Source of the DNA: Hydrogenophaga sp.
Lineage (GTDB): Bacteria > Pseudomonadota > Gammaproteobacteria > Burkholderiales > Burkholderiaceae_C
Direction of reading: 5' to 3'
NCBI RefSeq assembly: GCF_014773545.1
Contig: NZ_SDDV01000002.1
Coordinates: 62,001-126,000, forward strand
Length of the DNA stretch: 64,000 bases
A program made the position numbers and the translations under genes. The notes below the pieces were generated by a model that made no database searches, was not told where the DNA came from, and was given only the letters and a program-made list of their open reading frames with translations. The stretch's first letter is position 1. Every line of letters begins with the position of its first letter. Positions 49,773 through 58,339 of this stretch are shown here, in pieces.

Positions 49773-50201
49773 TCAAAATGGCTTGAGCACCACCAGCAAC
49801 ACGCCCGCCACCAGCAAGATAACAGGCACTTCGTTGAACCAGCGGTACCAGACGTGGCTGCGCCGGTTCTCGCCGCGCTCGAAGCGGCGCAGCAGCAGGC
49901 CGCAACTGGCGTGGTAGATCAGGGTCAGCAGCACGACCGCCAACTTGGCGTGCATCCAGCCGTTGCCGGCGCCCAAACCAATGCCATAACCCAGCCACAA
50001 GTACAGTCCGAGCGCCAGCGCAGGAAAGGCCAGCAGGGTGCTAAAGCGCAGCAGCTTGCGCGCCATCAGCAGCAGCCGCGCGCGCTCGGCGGCGCTGTCA
50101 GGCGCAACCAGGGCCAGGTTGACGAAGATGCGCGGCAAATAAAACAGACCGGCAAACCAGCTGGCGACGAAGACGATGTGAAAGGCTTTGATCCAGAGCA
50201 T
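49773..50201 (-). CDS. hemJ: Protoporphyrinogen oxidase HemJ-like
   Basis: The 142-residue integral membrane protein has four helices, starting 'MLWIKAFHIVFVASWFAGLFYLPRIFV' with the conserved His, and 'WMHAKLAVVLLTLIYH' and 'VWYRWFNEVPVILLV' later. This is the UPF0093/HemJ family, which oxidises protoporphyrinogen IX in many proteobacteria without hemG or hemY. A role in heme synthesis fits its place beside the heme and iron genes. Confidence 0.85.
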   Translation of the reverse strand: MLWIKAFHIVFVASWFAGLFYLPRIFVNLALVAPDSAAERARLLLMARKLLRFSTLLAFPALALGLYLWLGYGIGLGAGNGWMHAKLAVVLLTLIYHASCGLLLRRFERGENRRSHVWYRWFNEVPVILLVAGVLLVVLKPF

Positions 50202-50253
50202 GTCGCCAGTGTAGCCCCGGCGCAGCCGGGTGCAGGCCAGGCCGCTCAGGCGC

Positions 50254-50475
50254 TCAGTTCGACGCCGGCGTTGTGCGCTCGTGTTCGCTGCGCAACAGGT
50301 GTGCCACGGGGCGGCCGGGCAGACACTCGGCCCAGACCGAGCGCGCACAGCTTTCGCACTTGCCGCACTGCGTGGCAACGCCGAATTCGAGCTGAATGTC
50401 GTCAAATCCCATGCCAGCACGCGCTGCGCGTGCGATGACTTGGTCGCTGATACGGCGGCAGACGCAAACGATCAT
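50254..50475 (-). CDS. bfd: Bacterioferritin-associated ferredoxin
   Basis: This small protein of 73 residues has Cys4, Cys6, Cys37 and Cys40, the four ligands of its 2Fe-2S cluster in the CxC-x30-CxxC pattern of Bfd. It reduces the ferric core of bacterioferritin so that iron can be released. A Fur-like site lies 30 bases before its ATG, and bfr is next upstream on the same strand. Confidence 0.93.
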   Translation of the reverse strand: MIVCVCRRISDQVIARAARAGMGFDDIQLEFGVATQCGKCESCARSVWAECLPGRPVAHLLRSEHERTTPASN

Positions 50476-50504
50476 GGCGGCGATCCCTCGGCTTGAAATG
50501 GATA

Positions 50505-50532
50505 GCAAATGATAATTGATCGTATTCATTGC
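50505..50532. promoter_or_regulatory. Putative Fur box upstream of bfd
   Basis: The stretch is an imperfect palindrome: GCAAATGATAATTGATCG on the left and TATTCATTGC on the right, close to the Fur consensus GATAATGATAATCATTATC. bfd is known to be induced by iron starvation in other bacteria, which fits a Fur-repressed gene. Confidence 0.6.
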
Positions 50533-50597
50533 CGCAATACCCATATCTATCGCATGGTCTTGCCAGTCGCTGACCCAGACCGCCCCCGGCGCGCGGT

Positions 50598-51074
50598 TCA
50601 GCTCAGTTCGCCCATCTGACTTTGCAGGTAGTTGGGCAAACCGACTTTCTCGATCAGCTCGAGCTGGGTCTCCAGAAAGTCGATGTGCTCCTCGGTGTCG
50701 TCCAGAATGTCTTGCAGCAGCTCGCGCGAGACATAGTCGCGCACCGACTCGCAGTGCGCCATGCCGTCCTTGATGGTGGCTTGTGCGGCGCGCTCGAGCG
50801 CCAGGTCGCACGCCAGCAGTTCGGGCACGGTTTCACCGATGCCGAGTTTGCCCAGGTCTTGCAGGTTGGGCAGCCCATCGAGCACGAAGATGCGGTCCAT
50901 CAGCCGGTCGGCGTGCTTCATCTCGCCGATCGACTCGGCGTATTCCTTCTTGGCCAGCTTGTCAAAACCCCAGTGCTTGAGCATGCGGTAGTGCACGAAG
51001 TACTGGTTGATGGCGGTCAGCTCGTTCTTGAGTTGCGCTTGCAAGTGGGCAATGGTTTGTGGGTCGCTTTTCAT
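50598..51074 (-). CDS. bfr: Bacterioferritin
   Basis: The 158-residue ferritin has the same ligand numbering as E. coli Bfr: Glu18, Glu51 and His54 for the ferroxidase site, Met52 as heme ligand, and 'DTEEHIDFLETQLELI' carrying Glu127/His130. It forms a 24-mer cage storing iron and binds heme between subunits. It precedes bfd on the same strand and is divergent from the heme receptor gene. Confidence 0.95.
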   Translation of the reverse strand: MKSDPQTIAHLQAQLKNELTAINQYFVHYRMLKHWGFDKLAKKEYAESIGEMKHADRLMDRIFVLDGLPNLQDLGKLGIGETVPELLACDLALERAAQATIKDGMAHCESVRDYVSRELLQDILDDTEEHIDFLETQLELIEKVGLPNYLQSQMGELS

Positions 51075-51182
51075 GGTTTGTCCTTGTGTGGCGCAGAGGG
51101 GGAGGCGAGCGGTAATTGTCCGACTTTGCGCCGCAGCGCGCGCAGCCGCGCAAAAGGACGAAAAAAAATAAAAAAATAATTT

Positions 51183-51207
51183 GTGAATGCGAATGATTCT
51201 TATATAC
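51183..51207. promoter_or_regulatory. Putative Fur box and promoter in front of the heme receptor gene
   Basis: TGAATGCGAATGATTCTTAT resembles the Fur boxes ahead of betaproteobacterial iron genes (GCGAATGATTATCATTC type). TATATA at 51201-51206 lies at its right edge and could be the -10 element, so repressor binding would block the promoter. The 226 bases between bfr and the receptor contain no other gene. Confidence 0.65.
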
Positions 51208-51292
51208 TTGGCTAACTTTCCAGCCAGCCAACACCCCGAAGCCGCGCCGCTTTGGCCTGGTGCCCGCCAGCCCGATTCACAACTCTCATCGC

Positions 51293-53614
51293 ATGGGTTT
51301 GGGCATGAACGACGATTCGAAGACACATTTTGACAAGCGGCCGCTGCCGGCCGGCGCGACAGGGCGTTCGCTGCTGCTGGCTGCTGGCGTGCTGCTGGCC
51401 AATCCGCTGGCGTGGGCGCAAGCCAGCCAGGCCAGAACGGGCAGCGCCGCAGCGGCGCCCATCTTGGCTGAAACAGTGGTCACTGGTGCGCGCAGCGAGC
51501 GCGCGCTGGAAGACGTGCCGGCCAGCATAGACCTGCTGGAAGGCGACGCGCTCGATCCAGCCCGGGTGCAAGACATACGCGACCTGGTGCGCGATCTGCC
51601 CAACGTCAGCGTGCGCCGCGCCCCGCAGCGCTTCGGTGGCGTACTGGGTTCCACCGGGCGCGACGGCAACGCCGGCTTCAACATCCGCGGCCTGGAGGGC
51701 AACCGCGTGCTGCTGACGGTGGACGGCGTTCGCATGCCGCGCAGTTACGGGTTTGGCCCTGCTGCCTTCGGGCGCGACTATTTTGACCTGGGCCTGATCT
51801 CCAGGGTGGAGCTCGTGCGCGGCGCCAGCTCGGCGCTGCACGGGTCGGACGGGCTGGCGGGCATGGTCGCCATGTTCACCACCGAGCCCAAAGACCTGCT
51901 CCAACCCGGACAGACCCTGGGCGGTCGCGCCCTGGCGAGCCACGCCAGCGAAGACGGCATGAGCCGCGTCGGCGCCACCCTGGCCGGGCAGGCCAGCGAG
52001 TCGCTGCAGTGGCTGCTCGGCGCCCACACCGCGCGCAGCCACGAGCTGGACAACATGGGCGGCAACACCGAGCAGAACTTCCGCCGTACTGCGCCCAACC
52101 CGCAACAGGACCGTCAGAGTGCCGTGCTGGGCAAGCTGGTGCTCAAGCCCGGCGCTGCTTGGCAGCACACGTTCACGCTGGAGCACATGGACAGGAGCAG
52201 CGAAGTCGAGGCCTACAGCGGCCGCGGCCCCACGATCATCGCTGGTCGAACGCTGTGGAACGTGACCGACCTGGACGGCAGCACCGAGCTGAGCCGCAGC
52301 CGCCTGAGCTGGGAGGGCCGCTGGCGGCTCGGCCAGCCCTGGGCCGACCACGTGCGCGCCACGCTGGCCTGGCAAGAGGCCGAGTCGCGCGCCGTCACGT
52401 TCGAGCGGCGCAACACGCTCGCGGGCGTGGCCCTGCCGCTGCGCAGCCGCGATCAGACCTATACCGAGCGCCTGCTGCAACTGGCGCTGCAAGCCGAAAA
52501 AAGCACCCCCCTGGGCGCTCACTGGAACAACAAGCTGGTGTACGGGCTGGACCTGTCGTCGACCGACATGAGCGACCTGACCACCGGGCTGGCACCGCCT
52601 GCGGGGGAGACTTTCCCGCTCAAGCGCTTCCCCGACAGCACCGAACGCCTGTCGGCCCTGTTCGTGCAATCCGAGCTGCTCAGCGAACGCTGGAGCGTGA
52701 TCCCGGCGCTGCGCTACGACCAGGTGTCGCTCAAGGCCAGCGCCAGCCCGCTCTACATGAACAACCGGGTGCCGGCTTCGCTGTCCGAGAATGCCGTCTC
52801 GCCCAAGCTGGGGGTGATTTTCCGCCCGGCGCCGGGCTGGAGCGTGTACGGCAACCTGGCCGCTGCCTTCAGGGCGCCCAGCCCGCACCAGCTCAACAGC
52901 TTTTTTGAGAACCTGACCAGTCCCAGCCCGTACCGAACCATTCCCAACCCCGATCTGCGGCCGGAGTCGGGCCGCACGCTGGAGCTGGGCCTGCGCCAGC
53001 GTGGTCGCACGCTGAGCTGGGACGCAGCGGTCTTTGCCGGGCGCTACCAAGACTTCATTGAAGAAAACGTGCGGGTCGGCGGCGCGGGCACGCGGGCCAG
53101 TCCGACCGAGTTCCAGTCGGTCAACCGGGCTCGGGTTCGCCTGAGCGGTTTTGAGCTCAAGGGCAAGCTGGCGCTGAGCCCGGCGACCGATCTGCGCCTG
53201 GCCTACGGGCAAACCCAAGGCCGGGACAGTGTGGCAAAGCAGCCGCTCAACTCGGTCAACCCGGCTCAACTCGTGCTCGGACTGGAACACCGCACAGGCC
53301 CCTGGCAGCTCGGTGCCACGCTCACGCACACGGCCAGAAAACGGGTGGAAGACATCGCGCAGCCAGCCGCAGCAGTGCCGCCCGGTCAAGCCGCATCTGC
53401 TCCCTTTGCCCCACCGGCCTACACCACGCTGGGGTTGACGGCGGCCTGGCAAATGCGTCCCGGCCTGCGGCTCAGCGCCGCCGTACACAACCTGAGCGAC
53501 CGCAAATACTGGGAGTGGGCCAATGTGCGCGGCATCGCCGCCAACTCTCCCGTGCTCGACGCCTTCACCGCGCCCGGTCGCAACTTTACCGTCGCGCTCT
53601 CGGCCGACTTCTGA
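51293..53614 (+). CDS. hmuR: TonB-dependent heme receptor
   Basis: The outer-membrane protein has about 773 residues. A signal peptide ('RSLLLAAGVLLANPLAWAQ') is followed by the TonB-box region 'AETVVTGARSERAL', the plug ('FNIRGLEGNRVLLTVDGVRMP', 'VELVRGASSALHGSDGLAG') and a 22-strand barrel ending in Phe. 'FRAPSPHQL' and 'NPDLRPE' correspond to the FRAP and NPDL boxes of heme receptors, with a His between the two boxes. Start codon uncertain: ATG 51293 or ATG 51305, or GTG 51260. It heads the heme operon. Confidence 0.92.
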   Translation: MGLGMNDDSKTHFDKRPLPAGATGRSLLLAAGVLLANPLAWAQASQARTGSAAAAPILAETVVTGARSERALEDVPASIDLLEGDALDPARVQDIRDLVRDLPNVSVRRAPQRFGGVLGSTGRDGNAGFNIRGLEGNRVLLTVDGVRMPRSYGFGPAAFGRDYFDLGLISRVELVRGASSALHGSDGLAGMVAMFTTEPKDLLQPGQTLGGRALASHASEDGMSRVGATLAGQASESLQWLLGAHTARSHELDNMGGNTEQNFRRTAPNPQQDRQSAVLGKLVLKPGAAWQHTFTLEHMDRSSEVEAYSGRGPTIIAGRTLWNVTDLDGSTELSRSRLSWEGRWRLGQPWADHVRATLAWQEAESRAVTFERRNTLAGVALPLRSRDQTYTERLLQLALQAEKSTPLGAHWNNKLVYGLDLSSTDMSDLTTGLAPPAGETFPLKRFPDSTERLSALFVQSELLSERWSVIPALRYDQVSLKASASPLYMNNRVPASLSENAVSPKLGVIFRPAPGWSVYGNLAAAFRAPSPHQLNSFFENLTSPSPYRTIPNPDLRPESGRTLELGLRQRGRTLSWDAAVFAGRYQDFIEENVRVGGAGTRASPTEFQSVNRARVRLSGFELKGKLALSPATDLRLAYGQTQGRDSVAKQPLNSVNPAQLVLGLEHRTGPWQLGATLTHTARKRVEDIAQPAAAVPPGQAASAPFAPPAYTTLGLTAAWQMRPGLRLSAAVHNLSDRKYWEWANVRGIAANSPVLDAFTAPGRNFTVALSADF

Positions 53615-53644
53615 CCCGTCCCGCACCACAAACCCACTCCAGCT

Positions 53645-54199
53645 ATGTCAAAAAACCATGATCTGACGCAGGTGCAGGCGGCCTGCCGGGCCTTCCCGGC
53701 CCGCTTTCAAACCCTGCACCTGGGCACCGTCGGCGCCGACGGTCTGCCCGAGGCCAGCTACGCGCCCTATGTGAGCGACGCGGGACGCTACTTCGTGTAC
53801 CTGAGCGAGCTGGCGCGGCACACCGCCAACCTGCGCGCCACGGCGCGCGCCAGCGTGCTGTTCATCGAAGGCGAGCAGCAGGCCGCACACCTGTTCGCCC
53901 GCGAACGGCTCACGCTGGCCTGTCAGGCCAGCGAGTGCCCGCGTGGCAGCCCGCACTTCGAGGTGATCCTGGATTTGTTCGGCCAGCGCTTTGGCAAGTT
54001 CATGCAGGTGATCCGGCCGCTCGAGGACTTCCTCCTGTTCGAGCTGGTGCCCGTGTCGGGCTCGTACGTGGCGGGCTTTGCCCGCGCCTACACGCTCGAT
54101 GGCGACGACCTGGGGCGGCTGCGTCACCGCAACGAGCAAGGCCATCGGGCGCCGGACGCTCAGGCCGAACGCCGCCTGAGCGAGCAACTGCCTTCCTGA
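53645..54199 (+). CDS. hugZ: HugZ-type heme-degrading protein
   Basis: The 184-residue split-barrel protein of the pyridoxamine-phosphate-oxidase fold has 'HLGTVGADGLPEASYAPYV' and 'YVYLSELARHTANLRATARASVLFIEGE', the HugZ/HutZ pattern. 'FVSGSYVAGFARAYTLD'-like residues near the C-terminus also match. Members open the heme ring to free iron. It lies 30 bases after the receptor gene. An alternative reading is a heme storage role, as proposed for some HutZ proteins. Confidence 0.82.
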   Translation: MSKNHDLTQVQAACRAFPARFQTLHLGTVGADGLPEASYAPYVSDAGRYFVYLSELARHTANLRATARASVLFIEGEQQAAHLFARERLTLACQASECPRGSPHFEVILDLFGQRFGKFMQVIRPLEDFLLFELVPVSGSYVAGFARAYTLDGDDLGRLRHRNEQGHRAPDAQAERRLSEQLPS

Positions 54200-54241
54200 T
54201 CGTCCCGCCACCTGTTTCAACCCCAACAACCGGAGTCGTCC

Positions 54242-54553
54242 ATGAACGCTGCGCCTTATTGCGAGGAGGAATACACCCTGCCATCGGTCGAAGCCTTGCT
54301 GGCCGGCACGCTGGCGCTCTTGACCGGCTACGCGCAGTCAGCCCCCGACTGCGCAAACCGCCCATTGCTGGCGCGAAAACTGGTCTCCAACCTGTATTTC
54401 CTGGCCGCGCATCCACTCCTGTCGCCGCCCATGCGCACCATGCTGGGCAACTTGCGCACGCGCTGGCAGCTCGAGCAGGAGAAATTCGAGCCCAACCGCT
54501 CCCAAACCCAGAGCGCCTGCCATTGGCACGAGGCAGCGCAGCGCGTGCAATGA
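54242..54553 (+). CDS. Small protein of the heme operon, unknown function
   Basis: The protein has 103 residues and is mostly helical: 'LPSVEALLAGTLALLTGYAQS', 'LLARKLVSNLYFLAAHPLLSPPMRTMLGNLRTRWQLE', with a 'CEEEY' start and a terminal 'CHWHEAAQ' that could bind metal or heme. No named family is recognised. Operon position between hugZ and hmuS suggests a part in cytoplasmic heme handling. Confidence 0.65.
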   Translation: MNAAPYCEEEYTLPSVEALLAGTLALLTGYAQSAPDCANRPLLARKLVSNLYFLAAHPLLSPPMRTMLGNLRTRWQLEQEKFEPNRSQTQSACHWHEAAQRVQ

Positions 54554-54585
54554 AGTGCCGCTCCACCGAAACGAGGAAAACCACC

Positions 54586-55683
54586 ATGAAACCAGACCCC
54601 CAACCGGCAGCAAGCATCCGCCAACAGTTTGCCCAAGCGCGCGCCCTGGGCCTGCGCGCGCGTGAAGCCGCGGCATTCATCGGCCAAAGCGAGGGCGCCG
54701 CGCTGGCGGCCCACGTCGGCTTGCACGAGCAAGCACTGCAGGCCGTGCCCTTGCATGGCAACTGGCTGGAGCTGTTGCAGTCGCTGCAGGCCTGCGGGCC
54801 GCTGCTGGCGCTGACCCGAAACGACAGCGTGGTGCATGAAAAAACCGGGGTCTACCAAAAGATTTCGGCCAATGAATCGATCGGCCTGGCCTTGGGCCCA
54901 GACATCGACCTGCGACTGTTCTTCGACCAGTGGCAGGCCGGATTTGCCGTCCGTGAGACGGCCACCAGCGGCGCAGCAGACCGTATCAGTTTGCAGTTCT
55001 TCGACCGCTATGGCGTGGCGGTACACAAAATTTTTCCGACTCCGCAGACCGATCACATGGCATGGACGCAGCGTGTCAACCGTGCCGTCGCACCGCAACG
55101 AACGGTGGCGTTCTTGCCCGCAGCGCCGCGCGCGGACGCACGCACCGCGCCGGACCCCAACGCCGATGCCTTTCTCAGTGCCTGGGGTGCAATGACCGAC
55201 ACGCACCAATTTTTCCCCTTGTTGCGCCAGTTCGGGCTGGCACGCCAGGCCAGTTTTTGGCTGGCACAGGGCCGCTACACGCACCGGGTAGGCACGGGAG
55301 CGGTGCGCGAAACGCTGCTGGAAGCGGCCTTCGACGCCACCCCCATCATGTGCTTCGTCGGCAGCCCGGGCTGCATTCAAATCCACAGCGGACCGATCCG
55401 CCAGGTCGAGCCGCTCGAGCACGACGGCAAGAGCTGGCTCAACGTGCTCGACCCCGGCTTTAGCCTGCACCTGCGCGAAGACCTGATCGAGAACGTCTGG
55501 GTGGTGGAAAAGCCGAGCGACAACGCAACGGTGACATCGCTTGAGCTGTTCGACCGCCAAGGTGAACTCATGGCCATGTTTTTCGGCGCGCGCAAGCCCG
55601 GCCAGCCCGAGCTGATGGCCTGGCGGCAGATTCTGGCGCATTTGCCGGTACTCGACGACCAAGCCCTTGCGGTGCAGGCATGA
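54586..55683 (+). CDS. hmuS: Hemin-degrading/transport factor HmuS
   Basis: The 365-residue protein consists of two similar halves of about 170 residues (HemS fold). The first has 'LLALTRNDSVVHEKTGVYQKI' and 'DLRLFFDQWQAGFAV'; the second 'PIMCFVGSPGCIQIHSGPIRQVEPL' and 'SLHLREDLIENVWVVEKPS', with the His in the second motif of the type that ligates heme iron. It receives heme in the cytoplasm from HmuUV and degrades or delivers it. The ATG at 54586 has a good AGGA upstream. Confidence 0.9.
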   Translation: MKPDPQPAASIRQQFAQARALGLRAREAAAFIGQSEGAALAAHVGLHEQALQAVPLHGNWLELLQSLQACGPLLALTRNDSVVHEKTGVYQKISANESIGLALGPDIDLRLFFDQWQAGFAVRETATSGAADRISLQFFDRYGVAVHKIFPTPQTDHMAWTQRVNRAVAPQRTVAFLPAAPRADARTAPDPNADAFLSAWGAMTDTHQFFPLLRQFGLARQASFWLAQGRYTHRVGTGAVRETLLEAAFDATPIMCFVGSPGCIQIHSGPIRQVEPLEHDGKSWLNVLDPGFSLHLREDLIENVWVVEKPSDNATVTSLELFDRQGELMAMFFGARKPGQPELMAWRQILAHLPVLDDQALAVQA

Positions 55684-56588
55684 AAGCCAGCGTCGTCAGC
55701 GAGCCGCTGCGGCCCACAGGGGGGGCGGGCTGGTCGCGCCGCGCGCTGCTGGGCGCAGCCGGCGGCTGGGGCTTGGGCGCAGCCTGGGCGCAGCCGCCCA
55801 GCCGGCGGCTGATCAGCGTCGGGGGCGGCATCACCGAGGTGTTCTTTGCCCTGGGCCTGCAACACCTGCTGGTCGGCACCGACAGCACCAGCCTGTACCC
55901 GCTGGCAGCGCAGGCCACGCCCAAGGTGGGCTATATGCGCCAACTCTCGGCCGAAGGCGTGCTGTCGCTGCGCCCGCACGCGCTCGTCGCCAGCGCCGAC
56001 GCCGGCCCGCCGCTGGTGCTGGAACAAATACGCAGCGCCGGCGTTCAGGTCGAACGGGTGGCCTCAGAACACAACTGGGACGATCTGCGGCGCAAGGTGG
56101 CTGCAGTGGGACGGGTGACACAGCAACAGGCCAGCGCTGCCCGGTTGCAGCAACAGCTCGACAAGCGCTGGGCCGCGGTGCAAGAGCAGTTGCAACGATC
56201 CCCCCGCCAACCCGGCCCGCGGGTGTTGTTCGTGCTGGCGCATGGCGCCAGTCCGCTGGTGTCGGGCGAGCAAACCGCTGCGCACGCCATGATCGGCCTG
56301 ATAGGCGCACGCAACGCGCTGAGCGGCTTTGCCGGCTACCGACCCATGACCAGCGAAGCCCTGGCGCGGGCCGCACCCGATACGATTCTCACCACCACCC
56401 AGGGCCTGCTGGCCCAGGGGGGCGCAGATCGCTTCTGGCAGCGCCCCGAACTCGCATTGACGCCGGCCTTTCGGCGGCGCAGACATGCGAGCGCGCTGGT
56501 GCACCTGGACGCGCTTGAACTGCTCGGCTTTGGTCCGCGGCTGCCCGACGTGGTGCTGCGCCTACACCAGCGCGTGGTGCTGGCATGA
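55680..56588 (+). CDS. hmuT: Periplasmic heme-binding protein HmuT
   Basis: The 302-residue substrate-binding protein of the FecB/BtuF class has a leader with 'SRRALLGAAGGWGLGAAWAQ' (twin Arg at 20-21), suggesting Tat export. The core has 'GGGITEVFFALGLQHLLVGTDSTSLYP', 'VGYMRQLSAEGVLSLRPHALVAS' and 'LSGFAGYRPMTSEALARAAPDTIL'. It passes heme to the HmuU permease. It is joined by ATGA overlaps to hmuS and to hmuU. Confidence 0.9.
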   Translation: MKASVVSEPLRPTGGAGWSRRALLGAAGGWGLGAAWAQPPSRRLISVGGGITEVFFALGLQHLLVGTDSTSLYPLAAQATPKVGYMRQLSAEGVLSLRPHALVASADAGPPLVLEQIRSAGVQVERVASEHNWDDLRRKVAAVGRVTQQQASAARLQQQLDKRWAAVQEQLQRSPRQPGPRVLFVLAHGASPLVSGEQTAAHAMIGLIGARNALSGFAGYRPMTSEALARAAPDTILTTTQGLLAQGGADRFWQRPELALTPAFRRRRHASALVHLDALELLGFGPRLPDVVLRLHQRVVLA

Positions 56589-57685
56589 CAGCGAGCACGC
56601 TCACGCTCACGCAGGCGCAGCGCGTGCCGTTGCGCGCTCACCCTGCGGCCGGCGTGCTGCTGCTCGCCGCTCTGGCTCTGCTGCTGGTGGCCACCTTCGT
56701 GTTTTCCGCCGGCCAGGGCGCCTACAGCCTGCCGCTGCGCGAATTGCCGCCCTTGCTGTGGAATGCGCTGCAACAAGACGCCGCGGCCGTCGAGCACAGC
56801 GTCAGCGAGCTGGTGTTCTTTCACATCCGTCTGCCGCGCCTGCTGCTTGCCGTCGCAGCCGGCGCCGGGCTGGGGCTGGCCGGTGCGCTGATGCAGGGCT
56901 TGTTTCGCAACCCGCTGGCCGACCCCGGCCTGATTGGCGTGAGCAGCGGCGCCGCGCTGGCCGCCGGCGTCACCATCGTGCTCGGCAGCCTGTGGTTTCC
57001 CGACCTGCCGCGCAGCCTGGGCAGTTGGACCTTGGTGCTGATGGCGTTTGCAGGTGGTCTGAGCGTCACGCTGCTGATTTACCTGCTCGCGCGCGGTCCT
57101 GCGGGTACCCACATCGGCCTGATGCTGTTGGCCGGCATTGCCATCAATGCACTGGCCGGCGCGGGGCTGGGCATGCTCAGCTTCCTCGCCAGCGACGAGC
57201 AGTTGCGCAACCTGCAGTTCTGGCTGCTGGGCAGCCTGGGCGGCGCGCGCTGGAGCGCGGTCTGGCTGGTGCTGGGCATCACTGCCGTGGTGGGTCTGAT
57301 CGGGCTGCGGCTGGCGCACGCGCTCAACGCGCTGGCGCTGGGCGAGGCGCAGGCGGTGTTGCTGGGCGTGCCGGTCGAGCGCGTGAAAAAAATCGCCATC
57401 GTGGTGGCGGCGCTGGCGGTTGGCGCCATCACTGCCACCACCGGCATCATCGGCTTTATCGGACTGGTCGCACCGCACATGGTGCGGCTGCTGATCGGGC
57501 CCGACCACCGCTGGGTTCTGCCCGGCGCGGCGCTGCTGGGCGCCGTGCTGGTGCTGCTGGCCGACGCCGTGGCACGCACCGCACTGCAGCCGGCCGAGAT
57601 GCCGCTGGGTGTGCTGACCGCCCTGATTGGGGTGCCGTTTTTTCTGCTGCTGCTGCGCAGCACACACGGCAGCCGCCTCCTATGA
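56585..57685 (+). CDS. hmuU: Heme ABC transporter permease HmuU
   Basis: The 366-residue FecCD-family permease has ten hydrophobic segments. Family motifs are 'RLPRLLLAVAAGAGLGLAGALMQGLFRNPLADPGLIGVSSGAA', 'LLLAGIAINALAGAGLG' and 'GFIGLVAPHMVRLLIGPDHRWVLPGAALLGA'. It forms the inner-membrane channel with HmuV. It is followed after 78 bases by the ferritin-like gene, whereas in standard operons hmuV comes next. Confidence 0.93.
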   Translation: MTASTLTLTQAQRVPLRAHPAAGVLLLAALALLLVATFVFSAGQGAYSLPLRELPPLLWNALQQDAAAVEHSVSELVFFHIRLPRLLLAVAAGAGLGLAGALMQGLFRNPLADPGLIGVSSGAALAAGVTIVLGSLWFPDLPRSLGSWTLVLMAFAGGLSVTLLIYLLARGPAGTHIGLMLLAGIAINALAGAGLGMLSFLASDEQLRNLQFWLLGSLGGARWSAVWLVLGITAVVGLIGLRLAHALNALALGEAQAVLLGVPVERVKKIAIVVAALAVGAITATTGIIGFIGLVAPHMVRLLIGPDHRWVLPGAALLGAVLVLLADAVARTALQPAEMPLGVLTALIGVPFFLLLLRSTHGSRLL

Positions 57686-57763
57686 ACCCAGATCATCACC
57701 CACATCACCCATCACCCGGCAGCGGCAATCCCGCCGCGGCCTTTCACCCCAGGAGAAGCCCTT

Positions 57764-58213
57764 ATGGACAAGACCGCTGTGCTCAACACTCTCAACCGCA
57801 TCATGGAGCTCGAACTCGCCGGCGTGGTGCGCTACACGCACTACGCGCTGATGGTGTACGGCTACAACCGCATCCCTATCGTCGACTGGCTGCGCGAGCA
57901 GGCCGATGAAGGTCTGGTTCATGCCCGCACCGCCGGTGAATTGGTTACCTGGCTGGGCGGCCATCCCTCGCTTGCCATTGGGCCGCTGCTGGAGACGCAC
58001 CAGCACGACATCGGCGCCATTCTGCGCGAATCGCTGACCCATGAGGCCCATGCCTTGCAGGCCTACGAAGAATTGCTGGCCCTGACCGAGGGGCGCAACG
58101 TGCGGCTGGAAGACTATGCGCGCGACATGATTGGCGAAGAACTGGCGCACCACGACGCGGTTGACAAGATGCTGCGCCAGCCCGGCCAGACGCAGGCCTT
58201 TACCGAGGCGTGA
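57764..58213 (+). CDS. Ferritin-like di-iron protein
   Basis: The 149-residue four-helix protein has Glu17 in 'RIMELELAGVVRYTHYA', 'EQADEGLVHARTAGELVTWLGGHPS', 'ILRESLTHEAHALQAYEELL' and 'DMIGEELAHHDAVDKML', the layout of a ferritin/bacterioferritin domain with di-iron ligands. It differs clearly from the Bfr at 50598 and lacks its heme-binding Met. It could store the iron set free from heme, or protect DNA from it, as Dps does. The location inside the heme transporter operon is unusual. Confidence 0.8.
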   Translation: MDKTAVLNTLNRIMELELAGVVRYTHYALMVYGYNRIPIVDWLREQADEGLVHARTAGELVTWLGGHPSLAIGPLLETHQHDIGAILRESLTHEAHALQAYEELLALTEGRNVRLEDYARDMIGEELAHHDAVDKMLRQPGQTQAFTEA

Positions 58214-58339
58214 ATCGGCGCCGGCGATGCTCCCGCTCCTTGGCTGCCTGAGCAAGCGGCCAAGGAACACCAGAACACTCAAACACGGCGCGCGCGCCTG
58301 ATCGCAGCGCCTGCCGATCACCCCTCAGAGACGCAAGCC

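Noticed and set aside
51212-53629. An 805-codon minus-strand frame opposite the heme receptor
   Set aside because: It is an antisense shadow; the plus strand encodes a full TonB-dependent receptor with signal peptide, plug and barrel motifs.
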